Position numbers and translations under genes: made by a program | NCBI RefSeq assembly: GCF_013364195.1 | Contig: NZ_CP054918.1 | Location: 682,001-746,000 of the forward strand | Direction of reading: 5' to 3' | Source: Streptomyces sp. NA04227 | GTDB taxonomy: Bacteria > Actinomycetota > Actinomycetes > Streptomycetales > Streptomycetaceae | Length of the DNA: 64,000 nucleotides | Notes under the pieces: generated by a model | Told to the model about the DNA's origin: nothing | The model's input: only the letters and a program-made list of their open reading frames with translations | The model's database searches: none | Part shown: positions 16,547 through 24,038 of the stretch, one piece after another | Layout: every line of letters starts with the position of its first letter | Numbering within the stretch: position 1 is the stretch's first letter

Positions 16547-18184
16547 CTACCAGGCACCCTCGAACACGGTCCGTCCGCCGACCACGGTGCGCAGACAGAC
16601 CGGCAGCGGGGCGCCCGGGCTCAGGTCGGGCAGTCCCGGGGTGCCCGAGCGGGGGTCGGTCGACCAGCGCGCGACCCGGTCGTCCGGCGCCTGCACCACC
16701 AGGTCACCGGTGCGCCAGACGGCGTAGTCGGCGGGGGCGCCCGGCACCAGAACTCCCGCGTCGTCGCGGCCCGTTGCCCGCCAGCCGCCCCGGGTGTGCG
16801 CGGTGAACGCGGCGCGTACGGACACCCGGTGCTCGGGGGTGCGGTGGAAGGCCGCGGCCCGCACGGTGCCCCACGGGTCGAGCGGGGTGACCGGGGAGTC
16901 CGAGCCGAAGGCGAGCGGCACTCCGGCGCGCAGCAGAGCCGCGAACGGGTTGAGGGCGCGGGCGCGTTCGGCGCCCAGGCGCGCGACGTACATACCGCTG
17001 TCGCCGCCCCACAGCGCGTCGAAGGCGGGCTGTACGGAGGCGGTGAGGCCCAACTCGGCGAAGGCGGCGACGGTTTCGGGGCTCAGCAGCTCCGCGTGCT
17101 CGACCCGGTGCCGGGCCGCGCGTACCCGGGCGAGTCCCAGCTTCTCGGCGGCGACGGCGACGCCCTCGGTGACCGCGCCGACGGCGGCGTCGCCGATGGC
17201 GTGGAAACCGGCCTGCAGCCCTGCCTCGGTACAGGCCACGACATGGGCGGCGATCTGTGCGGGGTCGACGTAGGAGGCGCCGCGGTGGTCGGCGTCCGCG
17301 TAGGGCTCGTGCAGGCAGGCGGTGTGCGAGCCGAAGGCGCCGTCCACGAAGAGGTCACCGGCCGCGCCGACGGCGCCGAGCGCCCGTACCCGGTCGGCCT
17401 CGGCGGCCGAGGCGACCAGTTCGCCCCAGTAGCCGGTCACCCGGGGTCCGGGTTCGGCCGCGGCGAGCGCGAGCAGGGCGGTGAAGTCGTCCTCGCCGGA
17501 GATCTGCGGGCCGCCGCACTCGTGCACCGAGCCGATGCCCAGTGAGGCGGCCCGGGCGAGCGCGGCGCGCTGGGCCTCGGTGCGCTGGTCCGGGGTGAGG
17601 GCACCGAGCGCCGCGGCGCGTACCGCGTGGTGTGCCTCGCGGGTCAGCGGCGCGCCGTCGTCGTAGCCGGGCAACTCCGTGACGCCGGGGACCAGTTCGA
17701 GCAGTGCCGTGGTGACGACCGCGGAGTGGACGTCGATACGGGAGAGGTAGAGCGGGCGCCCGCCGGTGGCCCGGTCGAGTTCCTCCCGGGCCGGGGGCCG
17801 CCCGTCCGGCCAGCGCGCCGCGTCCCAGCCGTGGCCGAGCAGGACCCGGTCCCGCGGCCGGGCCTCGGCGTGCGCACGGACCCGGGCGAGGGCCTCGTCG
17901 AGGGTGGCGGCGCCGGTGAGGTCGAGTCCGGTGAGCGCGAGACCGGTGGACGTGGTGTGCACATGGGCGTCGGTGAACGCCGGGGTGACCAGGGCGCCCC
18001 CCAGGTCGAGCACCTCGTCGACGCCGTCGGCGAAGGCGTCCGCGGCACCCTCGGAGCCCACCCAGGCGACCTGGCCCCGCTCGACGACCATCGCGGTGGC
18101 GAACGGGTCGGCGGGACTGTGCACCTCCCCGCCGCGCAGCAGAACGGTACGGGTTCGCGGTTCGGTGGCGGTGCTCTCGCTCAT
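16547..18184 (-). CDS. Amidohydrolase family protein (YtcJ-like)
   Basis: A 545-residue metal-dependent amidohydrolase. The N-terminal composite beta-sandwich begins TVLLRGGEVHSPADPF. The barrel carries the metal-binding HVH in FTDAHVHTTS, a later GFHAIGDAAV, RHRVEHAEL, and GSDSPVTPLDPWGTVRAA with the catalytic Asp. These blocks match the YtcJ/AepA-type branch, whose substrates are mostly uncharacterised N-acyl or formamide compounds. No signal peptide is seen. The adjacent Lrp gene is co-directional, 55 bp upstream, and may form an operon with it. Confidence 0.88.
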   Translation of the reverse strand: MSESTATEPRTRTVLLRGGEVHSPADPFATAMVVERGQVAWVGSEGAADAFADGVDEVLDLGGALVTPAFTDAHVHTTSTGLALTGLDLTGAATLDEALARVRAHAEARPRDRVLLGHGWDAARWPDGRPPAREELDRATGGRPLYLSRIDVHSAVVTTALLELVPGVTELPGYDDGAPLTREAHHAVRAAALGALTPDQRTEAQRAALARAASLGIGSVHECGGPQISGEDDFTALLALAAAEPGPRVTGYWGELVASAAEADRVRALGAVGAAGDLFVDGAFGSHTACLHEPYADADHRGASYVDPAQIAAHVVACTEAGLQAGFHAIGDAAVGAVTEGVAVAAEKLGLARVRAARHRVEHAELLSPETVAAFAELGLTASVQPAFDALWGGDSGMYVARLGAERARALNPFAALLRAGVPLAFGSDSPVTPLDPWGTVRAAAFHRTPEHRVSVRAAFTAHTRGGWRATGRDDAGVLVPGAPADYAVWRTGDLVVQAPDDRVARWSTDPRSGTPGLPDLSPGAPLPVCLRTVVGGRTVFEGAW

Positions 18185-18239
18185 GCCACCAGTCTCCCGC
18201 CTCGTGCCGGGTGCTCCGTGCACCGGGGCGGCGGCGCGC

Positions 18240-18680
18240 TCAGATACGCGGCGGCCTGGCCTCGTAGGGCGTCGAGAGGACCACCGTGGTGCGGGTGGAG
18301 ACCCCGGCCAGCGAGCGCACCCGCGAGAGCAGGTTCTCCAGCTCGTGCGGAGTGGCCACCCGGACCTTGAGGATGTAGTTCTCGTCTCCCGCCACGCTGT
18401 GGCACGCCTCGATCTCCGGGACGCCCGCGAGGCGTTCGGCGATGTCGTCCGGGGCGCTCGGGTCGAAGGGTTTGACCGAGATGAACGCGGTCATCGGCAA
18501 GCCGACCGCCTCGGGATCCACGACCGCCGCGTATCCGCGGATCACGCCTCGCTGCTCGAGCCTGCGCACCCGCTGGTGCACGGCCGAGGTGGACAGGCCC
18601 GTGGCCTTGCCCAGGTCCGTGTAGCTCATCCGCCCGTCCTTGACGAGCAGCTGCACGATCTGTCGATCCAGCTCCTCCAT
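18240..18680 (-). CDS. Lrp/AsnC family transcriptional regulator
   Basis: A 146-residue Lrp-type regulator. The winged-helix HTH covers residues 1-60 (LDRQIVQLLVKDGRMSYTDL and ATGLSTSAVHQRVRRLE). The C-terminal RAM ligand-sensing domain contains VAGDENYILKVRVATPHELE and ends STRTTVVLSTPYE. The G-D-(x)-(N/D)-Y block is the usual amino-acid-binding and dimer region. It probably senses an amino acid and controls the downstream amidohydrolase and/or the divergent gene at 19024. The start at 18680 gives the standard family length. Confidence 0.93.
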   Translation of the reverse strand: MEELDRQIVQLLVKDGRMSYTDLGKATGLSTSAVHQRVRRLEQRGVIRGYAAVVDPEAVGLPMTAFISVKPFDPSAPDDIAERLAGVPEIEACHSVAGDENYILKVRVATPHELENLLSRVRSLAGVSTRTTVVLSTPYEARPPRI

Positions 18681-19023
18681 GGCGCAAGAACCTACAGGTC
18701 GGCGGGTCCGCCGGGATACACACGGGACCGTGCGGTCCACAGTGCGGGCACCTCGGGGAGGCGGCGAGGGCGGCCGATGACCGCGGCGTGCGCCGTGGGG
18801 GGCGCGAACGGGGTCAACAAGGTGGTGAAAGGGGGCAGTTGTGCCTTGAAGGGCGCACGCGCCGGAGCGTGCGCCGCCGTCGCACACCTCTCGTGTGACC
18901 AATGCCACAAGCCGCCACCCCCCTACATCGGATTGCCGCGGTTATTACGCGAAGGTCACGGGAAAAGCTTGCTGTGGCCGAGGACGCAGCGCCCGGCCGG
19001 CCCATCCCGAGGGGGAGAATCCC
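18681..19023. other. Divergent promoter region, lrp / hypothetical gene
   Basis: About 340 bp between the divergent Lrp gene and the gene at 19024. The stretch near 18930-18975 is less GC-rich than its surroundings (GGTTATTACG), consistent with a promoter for the rightward gene. GAGGGGGAGA just before 19024 is its ribosome site. No gene is supported in this interval. Confidence 0.45.
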
Positions 19024-19437
19024 ATGCAGAGTGTGAAGCGCCCCGGCCGTCCGGCACGCAGTCGGCAGCCGGTCCTCGAGCCCGAGCCGGAGGGTGTCGA
19101 ACCCGGCGAGGACGAGCTCGACCTGGAGGACATCTTCGACATGCACCGGGTCACCTGCCCGGAATGCGCACAGCCCATCGCCCTCCTCCCCGAGGAGGAC
19201 ACCCTGCCCGAGCACGCCCTGTGCCCCACCCCCTGGAACCCCTTCGGCCTCCAGGTCTGCCCGGGCACCGGTCTCACGGCGAGCACCACCCGCCCCGCCG
19301 GGGAGCAGGACGGAGCCCACGACCAGGACAGCGCGGTGCTTCTGACGCTGCCTCAGGGCCTCGACTGGCGCACCCAGCCCTTCTCCCACGTCGGCGGACC
19401 CGGCACGCGCCCCGTCCGTCAGCGGGCCGCGGCCTGA
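19024..19437 (+). CDS. Hypothetical protein with Cys-rich zinc-ribbon-like centre
   Basis: A 137-residue protein of unknown function. After a basic, Arg-rich N-terminus there is an acidic stretch (GEDELDLEDIFDMH), then four cysteines in two loose pairs (TCPEC, later LCPTPWNP and VCPGTG). These could bind a metal. The C-terminus is polar and variable. ATG 19024 has GAGGGGGAGA upstream; a longer in-frame opening exists but lacks a good site. No signal peptide or membrane segment is present. Codon use is typical for the genome, so it is probably a conserved actinobacterial gene. Confidence 0.8.
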   Translation: MQSVKRPGRPARSRQPVLEPEPEGVEPGEDELDLEDIFDMHRVTCPECAQPIALLPEEDTLPEHALCPTPWNPFGLQVCPGTGLTASTTRPAGEQDGAHDQDSAVLLTLPQGLDWRTQPFSHVGGPGTRPVRQRAAA

Positions 19438-19629
19438 GACACCTCCTGCGCGCCGCCGCCGTGCGGCGCGGGGAGCCCGCTCCACTCCACCTTCCTTGTC
19501 CCTGTTGCCAGTTGGCGGCCGGGTCGCCCGCGTGCGCACGCGGGCGGGGCCCCGGCACGGTCACCGCGCGAACCGATGCGCGATTCGCTCCCGCGGTGAC
19601 CTCCCGGCGCCCGGCCGCGTTGGCAGGCC

Positions 19630-19881
19630 ATGACCATCTCGCACACGGCGACGGGCCGACGTCGGCGCATCCTGGTGCCCGGCCCCGCAGAATCGGTTCC
19701 CCTCACCCCGGCGGCCGCGGTCTCGGATCCGCCCATCTACCGTGCGCTGCTCGGCCAGTGGGCCGACCGTGGCCGTACCCTGCCCGGACGCCACGACCCG
19801 GAGTGGGCGCGGCTCGCGGCGTCTCCGGTGGCCGCCGGACGGATCAGCGCTCCTCGGACCCCACAAGGTGACGCCCGATGA
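19630..19881 (+). CDS. Small hypothetical protein
   Basis: An 83-residue basic protein with an Arg-rich N-terminus (GRRRRILVPG). Its central segment, PIYRALLGQWADRGRTLPG followed by RHDPEWARLAA, looks like a real folded helix. Short Streptomyces proteins with this PIYRALL-x-x-W ... GR-x-DPEW-x-RL pattern are familiar to me as hypothetical proteins, but I cannot cite a family. The ribosome site is weak (GGCAGG). Function is unknown. It is co-directional with the gene at 19024, 192 bp upstream. Confidence 0.55.
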   Translation: MTISHTATGRRRRILVPGPAESVPLTPAAAVSDPPIYRALLGQWADRGRTLPGRHDPEWARLAASPVAAGRISAPRTPQGDAR

Positions 19882-19983
19882 CGCTGCGCGGGATCTGAGA
19901 GGTGCCCGCGAGCGCCACCTGCGCCACGCCGACGGCGCGGGCGGCGACGCCTCGGCGGCGGCTGCCGCCGGTCCCGGCCCCGG

Positions 19984-20682
19984 TCAAACGCAGCGCGGCG
20001 GCGGGTCGTGCGGCTTGCCCCGGCTGGGCAGCACGTCGGTACGGGGCAGGGGCGGGCAGGAGGGCTCGAACTCCGCGATGGTGCGCAGGGTGTCGCCGAG
20101 CAGGCGCACCATGAGGTCCCGCACCGTGGCGCGGCTCAGCTTCTGCTCGGCGATCCAGTCCAGGGTCATCCCCTCGACGCTGCACAGCCAGCCGTACAGG
20201 CTGAGCCGGGCGATCTCGGGGATGTCGGTCCGGCCGTAGGCACCCTGGGCGATGGTGCCGATGATCGCGTGGTGCACGCCGTCACGCAGGGCCTGCACCT
20301 CGGTGTCGAAGCCAATGCCGCCGCGGGTGATGGTGCGGAACGCCGCCTGGTGGAGCTCGGCGTAGCGCAGATAGCCCTCGATGGTCCGCGAAACCCGTTC
20401 GGCGTTGGGGAGTTCAGCCTCCCCGGCGGCACTGGTGACCAGGTCGGCGAAGGTGTCCTCGATGATGGCGAGGTAGTAGCCGCGCTTCGACTTGAAGTAG
20501 TAGTAGATCAAGCCCTTTGCCACACCGGCCTGTTGGGCGATGTCGTCCATCGACAGGACGTCGTAGGCGGTGTCGGCGAACAACTTCCGTCCGACGGCGA
20601 TGAGTTCCGCCCTGCGGGCGAGTGAGCGCTCAGTGCCGCGCGCTTCCCTGCGTTCGGATTCGCGCTGTGAACTCTTCTGCAA
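19984..20682 (-). CDS. TetR family transcriptional regulator
   Basis: A 232-residue TetR-type regulator. The N-terminal HTH (about residues 20-70) reads RRAELIAVGRKLFADTAYD ... SMDDIAQQAGVAKGLIYYYFKSKRGYYLAI, the classic TetR DNA-binding domain. The remaining ~150 residues are an alpha-helical ligand-binding domain with no similarity that identifies the ligand. It has no obvious divergently transcribed target; the nearest gene upstream is a small membrane peptide in the same direction. A perfect short palindrome about 85 bp upstream may be its own operator. Confidence 0.92.
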   Translation of the reverse strand: MQKSSQRESERREARGTERSLARRAELIAVGRKLFADTAYDVLSMDDIAQQAGVAKGLIYYYFKSKRGYYLAIIEDTFADLVTSAAGEAELPNAERVSRTIEGYLRYAELHQAAFRTITRGGIGFDTEVQALRDGVHHAIIGTIAQGAYGRTDIPEIARLSLYGWLCSVEGMTLDWIAEQKLSRATVRDLMVRLLGDTLRTIAEFEPSCPPLPRTDVLPSRGKPHDPPPRCV

Positions 20683-20764
20683 TGCGTGGCCCTGGTCTCC
20701 GGCTCCGGACGGACGACCGCAGTATGTCAGAACCGGAGCCTCGTACCCATGTGCTCGTCACACT

Positions 20765-20775
20765 CCGTCAGACGG
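20765..20775. promoter_or_regulatory. Short palindrome upstream of tetR-like gene
   Basis: CCGTC-A-GACGG is a perfect 11-bp palindrome about 83 bp before the TetR start. TetR regulators often bind palindromes upstream of their own gene, so it is a candidate autoregulatory site. It is short enough to occur by chance. Confidence 0.25.
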
Positions 20776-20800
20776 TCTGTTGATGTCTGGGAGACCCGGC

Positions 20801-20947
20801 TCACATAAGTCCGGTCTGCGTCACGAGCATCGCGAGGAGCACCACCAGGGTCCAGCCGAGCACATGCTCGAGCAGCTTGGGCCCGTCCTCCTCGGGGCCC
20901 CCGGTACGGGTGCGGGCTCGGGCGGCGGCGACAGAGGTCGAGGTCAT
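20801..20947 (-). CDS. SCO1431-family small membrane protein
   Basis: A 48-residue peptide. A polar N-terminal half (ARARTRTGGPEEDGPKLLEH) is followed by a single C-terminal membrane helix, VLGWTLVVLLAMLVTQTGL. Size and pattern match what databases call the SCO1431 family membrane protein, a Streptomyces-restricted group without known function; this identification is from memory. The start at 20947 is the only one giving a compact protein: longer in-frame openings upstream run through the tandem repeat. The topology is probably N-in with the tail ending just outside. Confidence 0.7.
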   Translation of the reverse strand: MTSTSVAAARARTRTGGPEEDGPKLLEHVLGWTLVVLLAMLVTQTGLM

Positions 20948-21118
20948 GGCGGCTCGCTCGGGTTTCGACGGTCGTGGACTCCCCCACGGACCCTCCAGAC
21001 TGCCATCCGCGGCGGCTCCCGCGGGCGAGAGCTTGACCACACCACCGCCCTCGGGGCCGACGGACCGGTGGACCGTGACGCGGGGCCGCGCTCCGGACCG
21101 CGCGAACACGGGACGCCG

Positions 21119-21196
21119 GTTGACGGTCCACGTTGACAACCCGCATTGACGGCCCGCTTCAACGACTCGCTTCGACGACTCGCATTGACGGCCCGG
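21119..21196. repeat. Six tandem copies of a 13-bp repeat
   Basis: Six contiguous 13-bp units lie at 21119, 21132, 21145, 21158, 21171 and 21184. Four begin (G/A)TTGAC and end CC(G/A)C or CCGG. The fourth and fifth are diverged, TTC(A/G)ACGACTCGC. Units three and six differ at one base. The array lies in the gap upstream of the SCO1431-type gene and downstream of the C39 peptidase. TTGAC resembles a -35 hexamer, so the array could be a cluster of binding sites, or simply a minisatellite. Confidence 0.8.
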
Positions 21197-21357
21197 ACGG
21201 ACGTCCACCCGGCGCACCCGACCACCCCCGCCGTACGGCTGTGCGCACGTGCTCCGTTGGAGGTGAAGGTTCGTTTCTGCCTTGCGCTGGGCGTATGCCC
21301 GGAGAACAACATCGCCTCCGGAAAGGGACCGCTCCCCGCACCCGTGCAACCCACATG

Positions 21358-21392
21358 GAAGGGCCCCAATCCGTATACGGACGGGGCCCTTC
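21358..21392 (-). terminator. Terminator after the C39 peptidase gene
   Basis: GAAGGGCCCC (21358-21367) pairs perfectly with GGGGCCCTTC (21383-21392). The loop itself contains the palindrome CCGTATACGG. The structure lies 16 nt beyond the minus-strand stop of the C39 peptidase, as expected for its transcription terminator. Confidence 0.85.
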
Positions 21393-21407
21393 TCGATTCA
21401 CTTGTCC

Positions 21408-22757
21408 TCAGCGCACCCCGACGGATTCCAGCGCGCGCTTTTGAGCCGCGGAAGGCCGGGCCGGGAAATACAGATAGCAGACGCCGCCAGTTCCGGAGAC
21501 GACCTTTCCGTCGGCGTTGTAGCGCTTGGTGCGGAGCCAGATGTTCTCCCACTCGCGCCGCTTGTAGACGCGGCGCACGGCGGCGTTGTCCTTGGACGCC
21601 GGGTCGTTGGCGATGATGTCGCCCTGCTCCGTGAAGCCGATCACCGTCATCAGATGGCCGGAGGTGCCGTACCCGGCGCCGGTGAGTTCCTCGGCCCGGA
21701 AGGACTGTGACGTTATGGCCGGGATCCCGGCCGCGATCAGCCGCTCCAGGTCACCGAGCGAGCCGAGCCGGGTCACCACGCCCTGCATGTCCTTGTACGT
21801 GGCCGCGTACGCCGTGTTGAACGGCCAGTTCCCGCAGCCCTCGTACTGGTAGTCGTAGGTGAACCGGGCGGCGTGGCAGACCTGGGGGTCCGCGAAGTCG
21901 GGGTCGACCCAGTTCAGGTCCTCGGGGCTCGGTTCGCGGCCCCAGTACTCGACGATCATCTGCGAGGAGGTGGGGCTGCACCAGGCCTCGCCGCCGTTGT
22001 CGTACTCGGGGTACTGGCCGACGTGGGTGTTCTGCGAGTAGCGCGGCACCCCGAGTTCCTTGGCCAGGCCGGGGGTGGAGGCGGGGACCTCGAAGCGGTC
22101 GGGGATGTCGGAGCTCATCGCGCCCACGCGCCAGACGACCGGGCTCACCCCGCTGCCGGGCTTGCGGTACAGGGTCAGCCGCAGCCGGTACGCCGACAAC
22201 CGCAGCCCGGAGGCCGGGTCGTCGATGGCGAGGGTGTCGGTCCAGACGCTGCTCTTCTTGTCCTTCTGGTCGTCGACCGAGGTCCGCCGGATGTCCTGGT
22301 CGCCGGAGGCCCAGCGGCCGAGCACGTACCAGGGTGTGTCCGTGCCGTCGGAGTAGGTGCCCCTGAGCTCGATCTGGATCCAGGTGCCCGCGGGCGTGCG
22401 CGCGTTCCAGGAGGCGATGACCTCGGTGGCCGGGACGGGTGTCCGGTGCTCCGGCGAGGTCCAGCTCGCCCAGTCCCACTCGGCGCTCTTCCCGGTGTGC
22501 GGGTCCTTGTACTCGATGCGTCCCGCCGGTTTGGCCAGGACGAGGCCCGGCCGCTTTCCGTCGACGGCCCGGGTGCCCCGGTGGCCGCCGCCGCGGAAAT
22601 CGGCGTACGAGGTCCAGGCGCGGTAGTCCACAGCGGGCACGGCGCGGCGGCGACCCGGTGCGGCGGAGGCCGGAAGGGCCGTTCCGGCGGCGACGAGCGC
22701 GGCGGCTCCGGCCGCCGCGAGGACGGTCCTGCGTGAGGTGTTCTCTGCTCTGGTCAT
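21408..22757 (-). CDS. Tat-exported C39-family peptidase
   Basis: A 449-residue secreted protein. The N-terminus SRRTVLAAAGAAALVAAGT has a twin-arginine motif, a hydrophobic stretch and an ALPASAAP cleavage region, so export by Tat is likely. The first ~200 mature residues form a beta-rich, probably carbohydrate- or cell-surface-binding region (TWIQIELRGTYSDGT). The C-terminal peptidase_C39_2-type papain-like domain carries the catalytic Cys in GGEAWCSPTSSQM, the His in SGHLMTVIGF and the polar residue in IANDPAS. The substrate is unknown. The gene is monocistronic, followed by a strong hairpin. Confidence 0.9.
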   Translation of the reverse strand: MTRAENTSRRTVLAAAGAAALVAAGTALPASAAPGRRRAVPAVDYRAWTSYADFRGGGHRGTRAVDGKRPGLVLAKPAGRIEYKDPHTGKSAEWDWASWTSPEHRTPVPATEVIASWNARTPAGTWIQIELRGTYSDGTDTPWYVLGRWASGDQDIRRTSVDDQKDKKSSVWTDTLAIDDPASGLRLSAYRLRLTLYRKPGSGVSPVVWRVGAMSSDIPDRFEVPASTPGLAKELGVPRYSQNTHVGQYPEYDNGGEAWCSPTSSQMIVEYWGREPSPEDLNWVDPDFADPQVCHAARFTYDYQYEGCGNWPFNTAYAATYKDMQGVVTRLGSLGDLERLIAAGIPAITSQSFRAEELTGAGYGTSGHLMTVIGFTEQGDIIANDPASKDNAAVRRVYKRREWENIWLRTKRYNADGKVVSGTGGVCYLYFPARPSAAQKRALESVGVR

Positions 22758-22977
22758 GGACTCGCGTCCCCCAGGTGGTCTCGGTGGGCGGAACGGGACG
22801 GTGACGGCAGTGGGGCAACTATGGCCGCTGGGAACCGACTTCTGCTAGGGCGTGTCCGCGCTTCGCGGCCGGAGGCACGGAACCGACGAGGAACGAACAA
22901 GGAACCAATACTGACCTCGACCCATGGCGCGGGCGCTCCGCGGCACGCGGAGCGGGGCCGCACGTACGCTGAATGCG

Positions 22978-23592
22978 ATGACCACCACCGGCCCACTCGT
23001 CCGTCTGGCCCAGGAACTGGCCGCGCTGCCGCCGTCCTGCGGGCCGGTACGGCTGGTCGGCGTGGACGGGCACGCGGGCTCGGGCAAGTCCACCTTCACC
23101 GAACGGCTCGCGGTGCTGTGCGAGGGCGCGGCGGTGCTGCACCTGGACGATCTGGCGAGTCATCAGGAGCTGTTCGACTGGACCGCGCGGCTGCGGGAGC
23201 AGGTGCTGCTGCCGCTGGAGCGCGGGCGCAGCGCCCGGTACCTGCCGTACGACTGGGACGCACGGCGCTTCGGACCGGCGCGCGAACTGCCCGCCGCGCC
23301 GGTCGTCCTGATCGAGGGCGTGGGCGCGGGTCGGGCGGCGCTGCGGCCGTGGCTGGCCCGGCTGCTGTGGCTGGATCTCGGGCGCGAGGAGTCCTGGCGC
23401 CGCGGCATGCGGCGGGACGGCGCTGTCCAGGCCTCGTTCTGGCAAGGCTGGACGGCCGCCGAGGAGCGGCACTTCGCCGAGGACCCGAGCCGCCCCTTCG
23501 CCGACGTTCTGGTCCGGCAGACATCGGAGGGGTACGTCCTGGAGCCGGGGCCGCGCGGGCCCGACCGAGGGCCTGACCGTCACGGTGCGTGA
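22978..23592 (+). CDS. Uridine kinase-like P-loop protein
   Basis: A 204-residue P-loop kinase of the uridine/AAA-type nucleoside kinase-like family. Walker A is GHAGSGKS at residues 31-38 within LVGVDGHAGSGKSTF. Next come VLHLDDLASHQELFDW, with the Asp-Asp that positions substrate and Mg, PYDWDARRFG, and VVLIEGVGAG, the Walker B-like strand. Streptomyces genomes carry many such proteins, usually annotated uridine kinase. The true phosphate acceptor has not been shown, so only kinase-like activity is claimed. ATG 22978 is chosen over an upstream in-frame ATG at 22924 because similarity begins there. Confidence 0.85.
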   Translation: MTTTGPLVRLAQELAALPPSCGPVRLVGVDGHAGSGKSTFTERLAVLCEGAAVLHLDDLASHQELFDWTARLREQVLLPLERGRSARYLPYDWDARRFGPARELPAAPVVLIEGVGAGRAALRPWLARLLWLDLGREESWRRGMRRDGAVQASFWQGWTAAEERHFAEDPSRPFADVLVRQTSEGYVLEPGPRGPDRGPDRHGA

Positions 23593-24038
23593 CACTCGCT
23601 CGGCGGTGCGCTGCACACCTGTCCACCCTGCCCCACAGTGGCCAACTTCCGCTTGACCCAAGGGCCATACAGGTCTTACGTTCTCAATGTGCGCTCTTTT
23701 CGGGCGCCCCAGAACGCGAAGCCCCCGGTTGTTCCCCCGTGATCGGGGGCTTCGTTCTGCCCTCATTTCGCTCAAATCGGGCGCCGCACGCGGCTGTTCG
23801 CTCACACACCGTGACGAACGTCGATGCGCCCCTCGTGCTTCCACCCCACGATCCGGGCCTGCGGCACCCTTCGGTCGGCCACTGCCCCGCAGGTACGATG
23901 CCTAACGGTGCGACAAACGGACGGCTGCTCAGGGCACCGAGTCAACTCCCGCCGGACAGCGAGTGGTTCGGCGCGGGAAACCGGCGGGCTCTCGCCCGGC
24001 GGTACATCACGGGGGACACGCCTTTGTGGGGGGACGTG
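23593..24038. other. Leader region between kinase-like and AAA ATPase genes
   Basis: About 445 bp without a confident gene. It contains a vegetative-type promoter (TTGACC at 23653, 18-nt spacer, TACGTT at 23677) and then a very strong hairpin, both annotated separately. An in-frame ATG at 23898 could extend the AAA ATPase by 47 residues, but the segment looks non-coding. Confidence 0.5.
23653..23758 (+). promoter_or_regulatory. Promoter followed by strong hairpin: attenuator or small RNA candidate
   Basis: TTGACC-N18-TACGTT resembles a principal-sigma promoter with a predicted start near 23689. About 25 nt downstream, AGAACG-C-GAAGCCCCCG (from 23711) pairs with CGGGGGCTTCGTTCT (23744-23758), giving 15 bp with one bulge and a 16-nt loop. 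This would terminate a ~70-nt transcript. The hairpin may instead simply terminate the upstream kinase-like gene. Confidence 0.5.

Noticed and set aside
16048..16806. Plus-strand frame covering the 16.0-16.5 kb gap
   Set aside because: Arg/Gly/Pro-rich composition, runs into the antisense of the amidohydrolase, no ribosome site and no recognisable domain.
21119..21196. CRISPR array
   Set aside because: The 13-bp units are contiguous with no spacers and no cas genes are present.
23711..23758. tRNA-like stem-loop near 23.7 kb
   Set aside because: It is a single long hairpin with one bulge; there is no cloverleaf, anticodon arm or CCA-proximal acceptor pairing. No tRNA or rRNA gene was recognised anywhere in the window.
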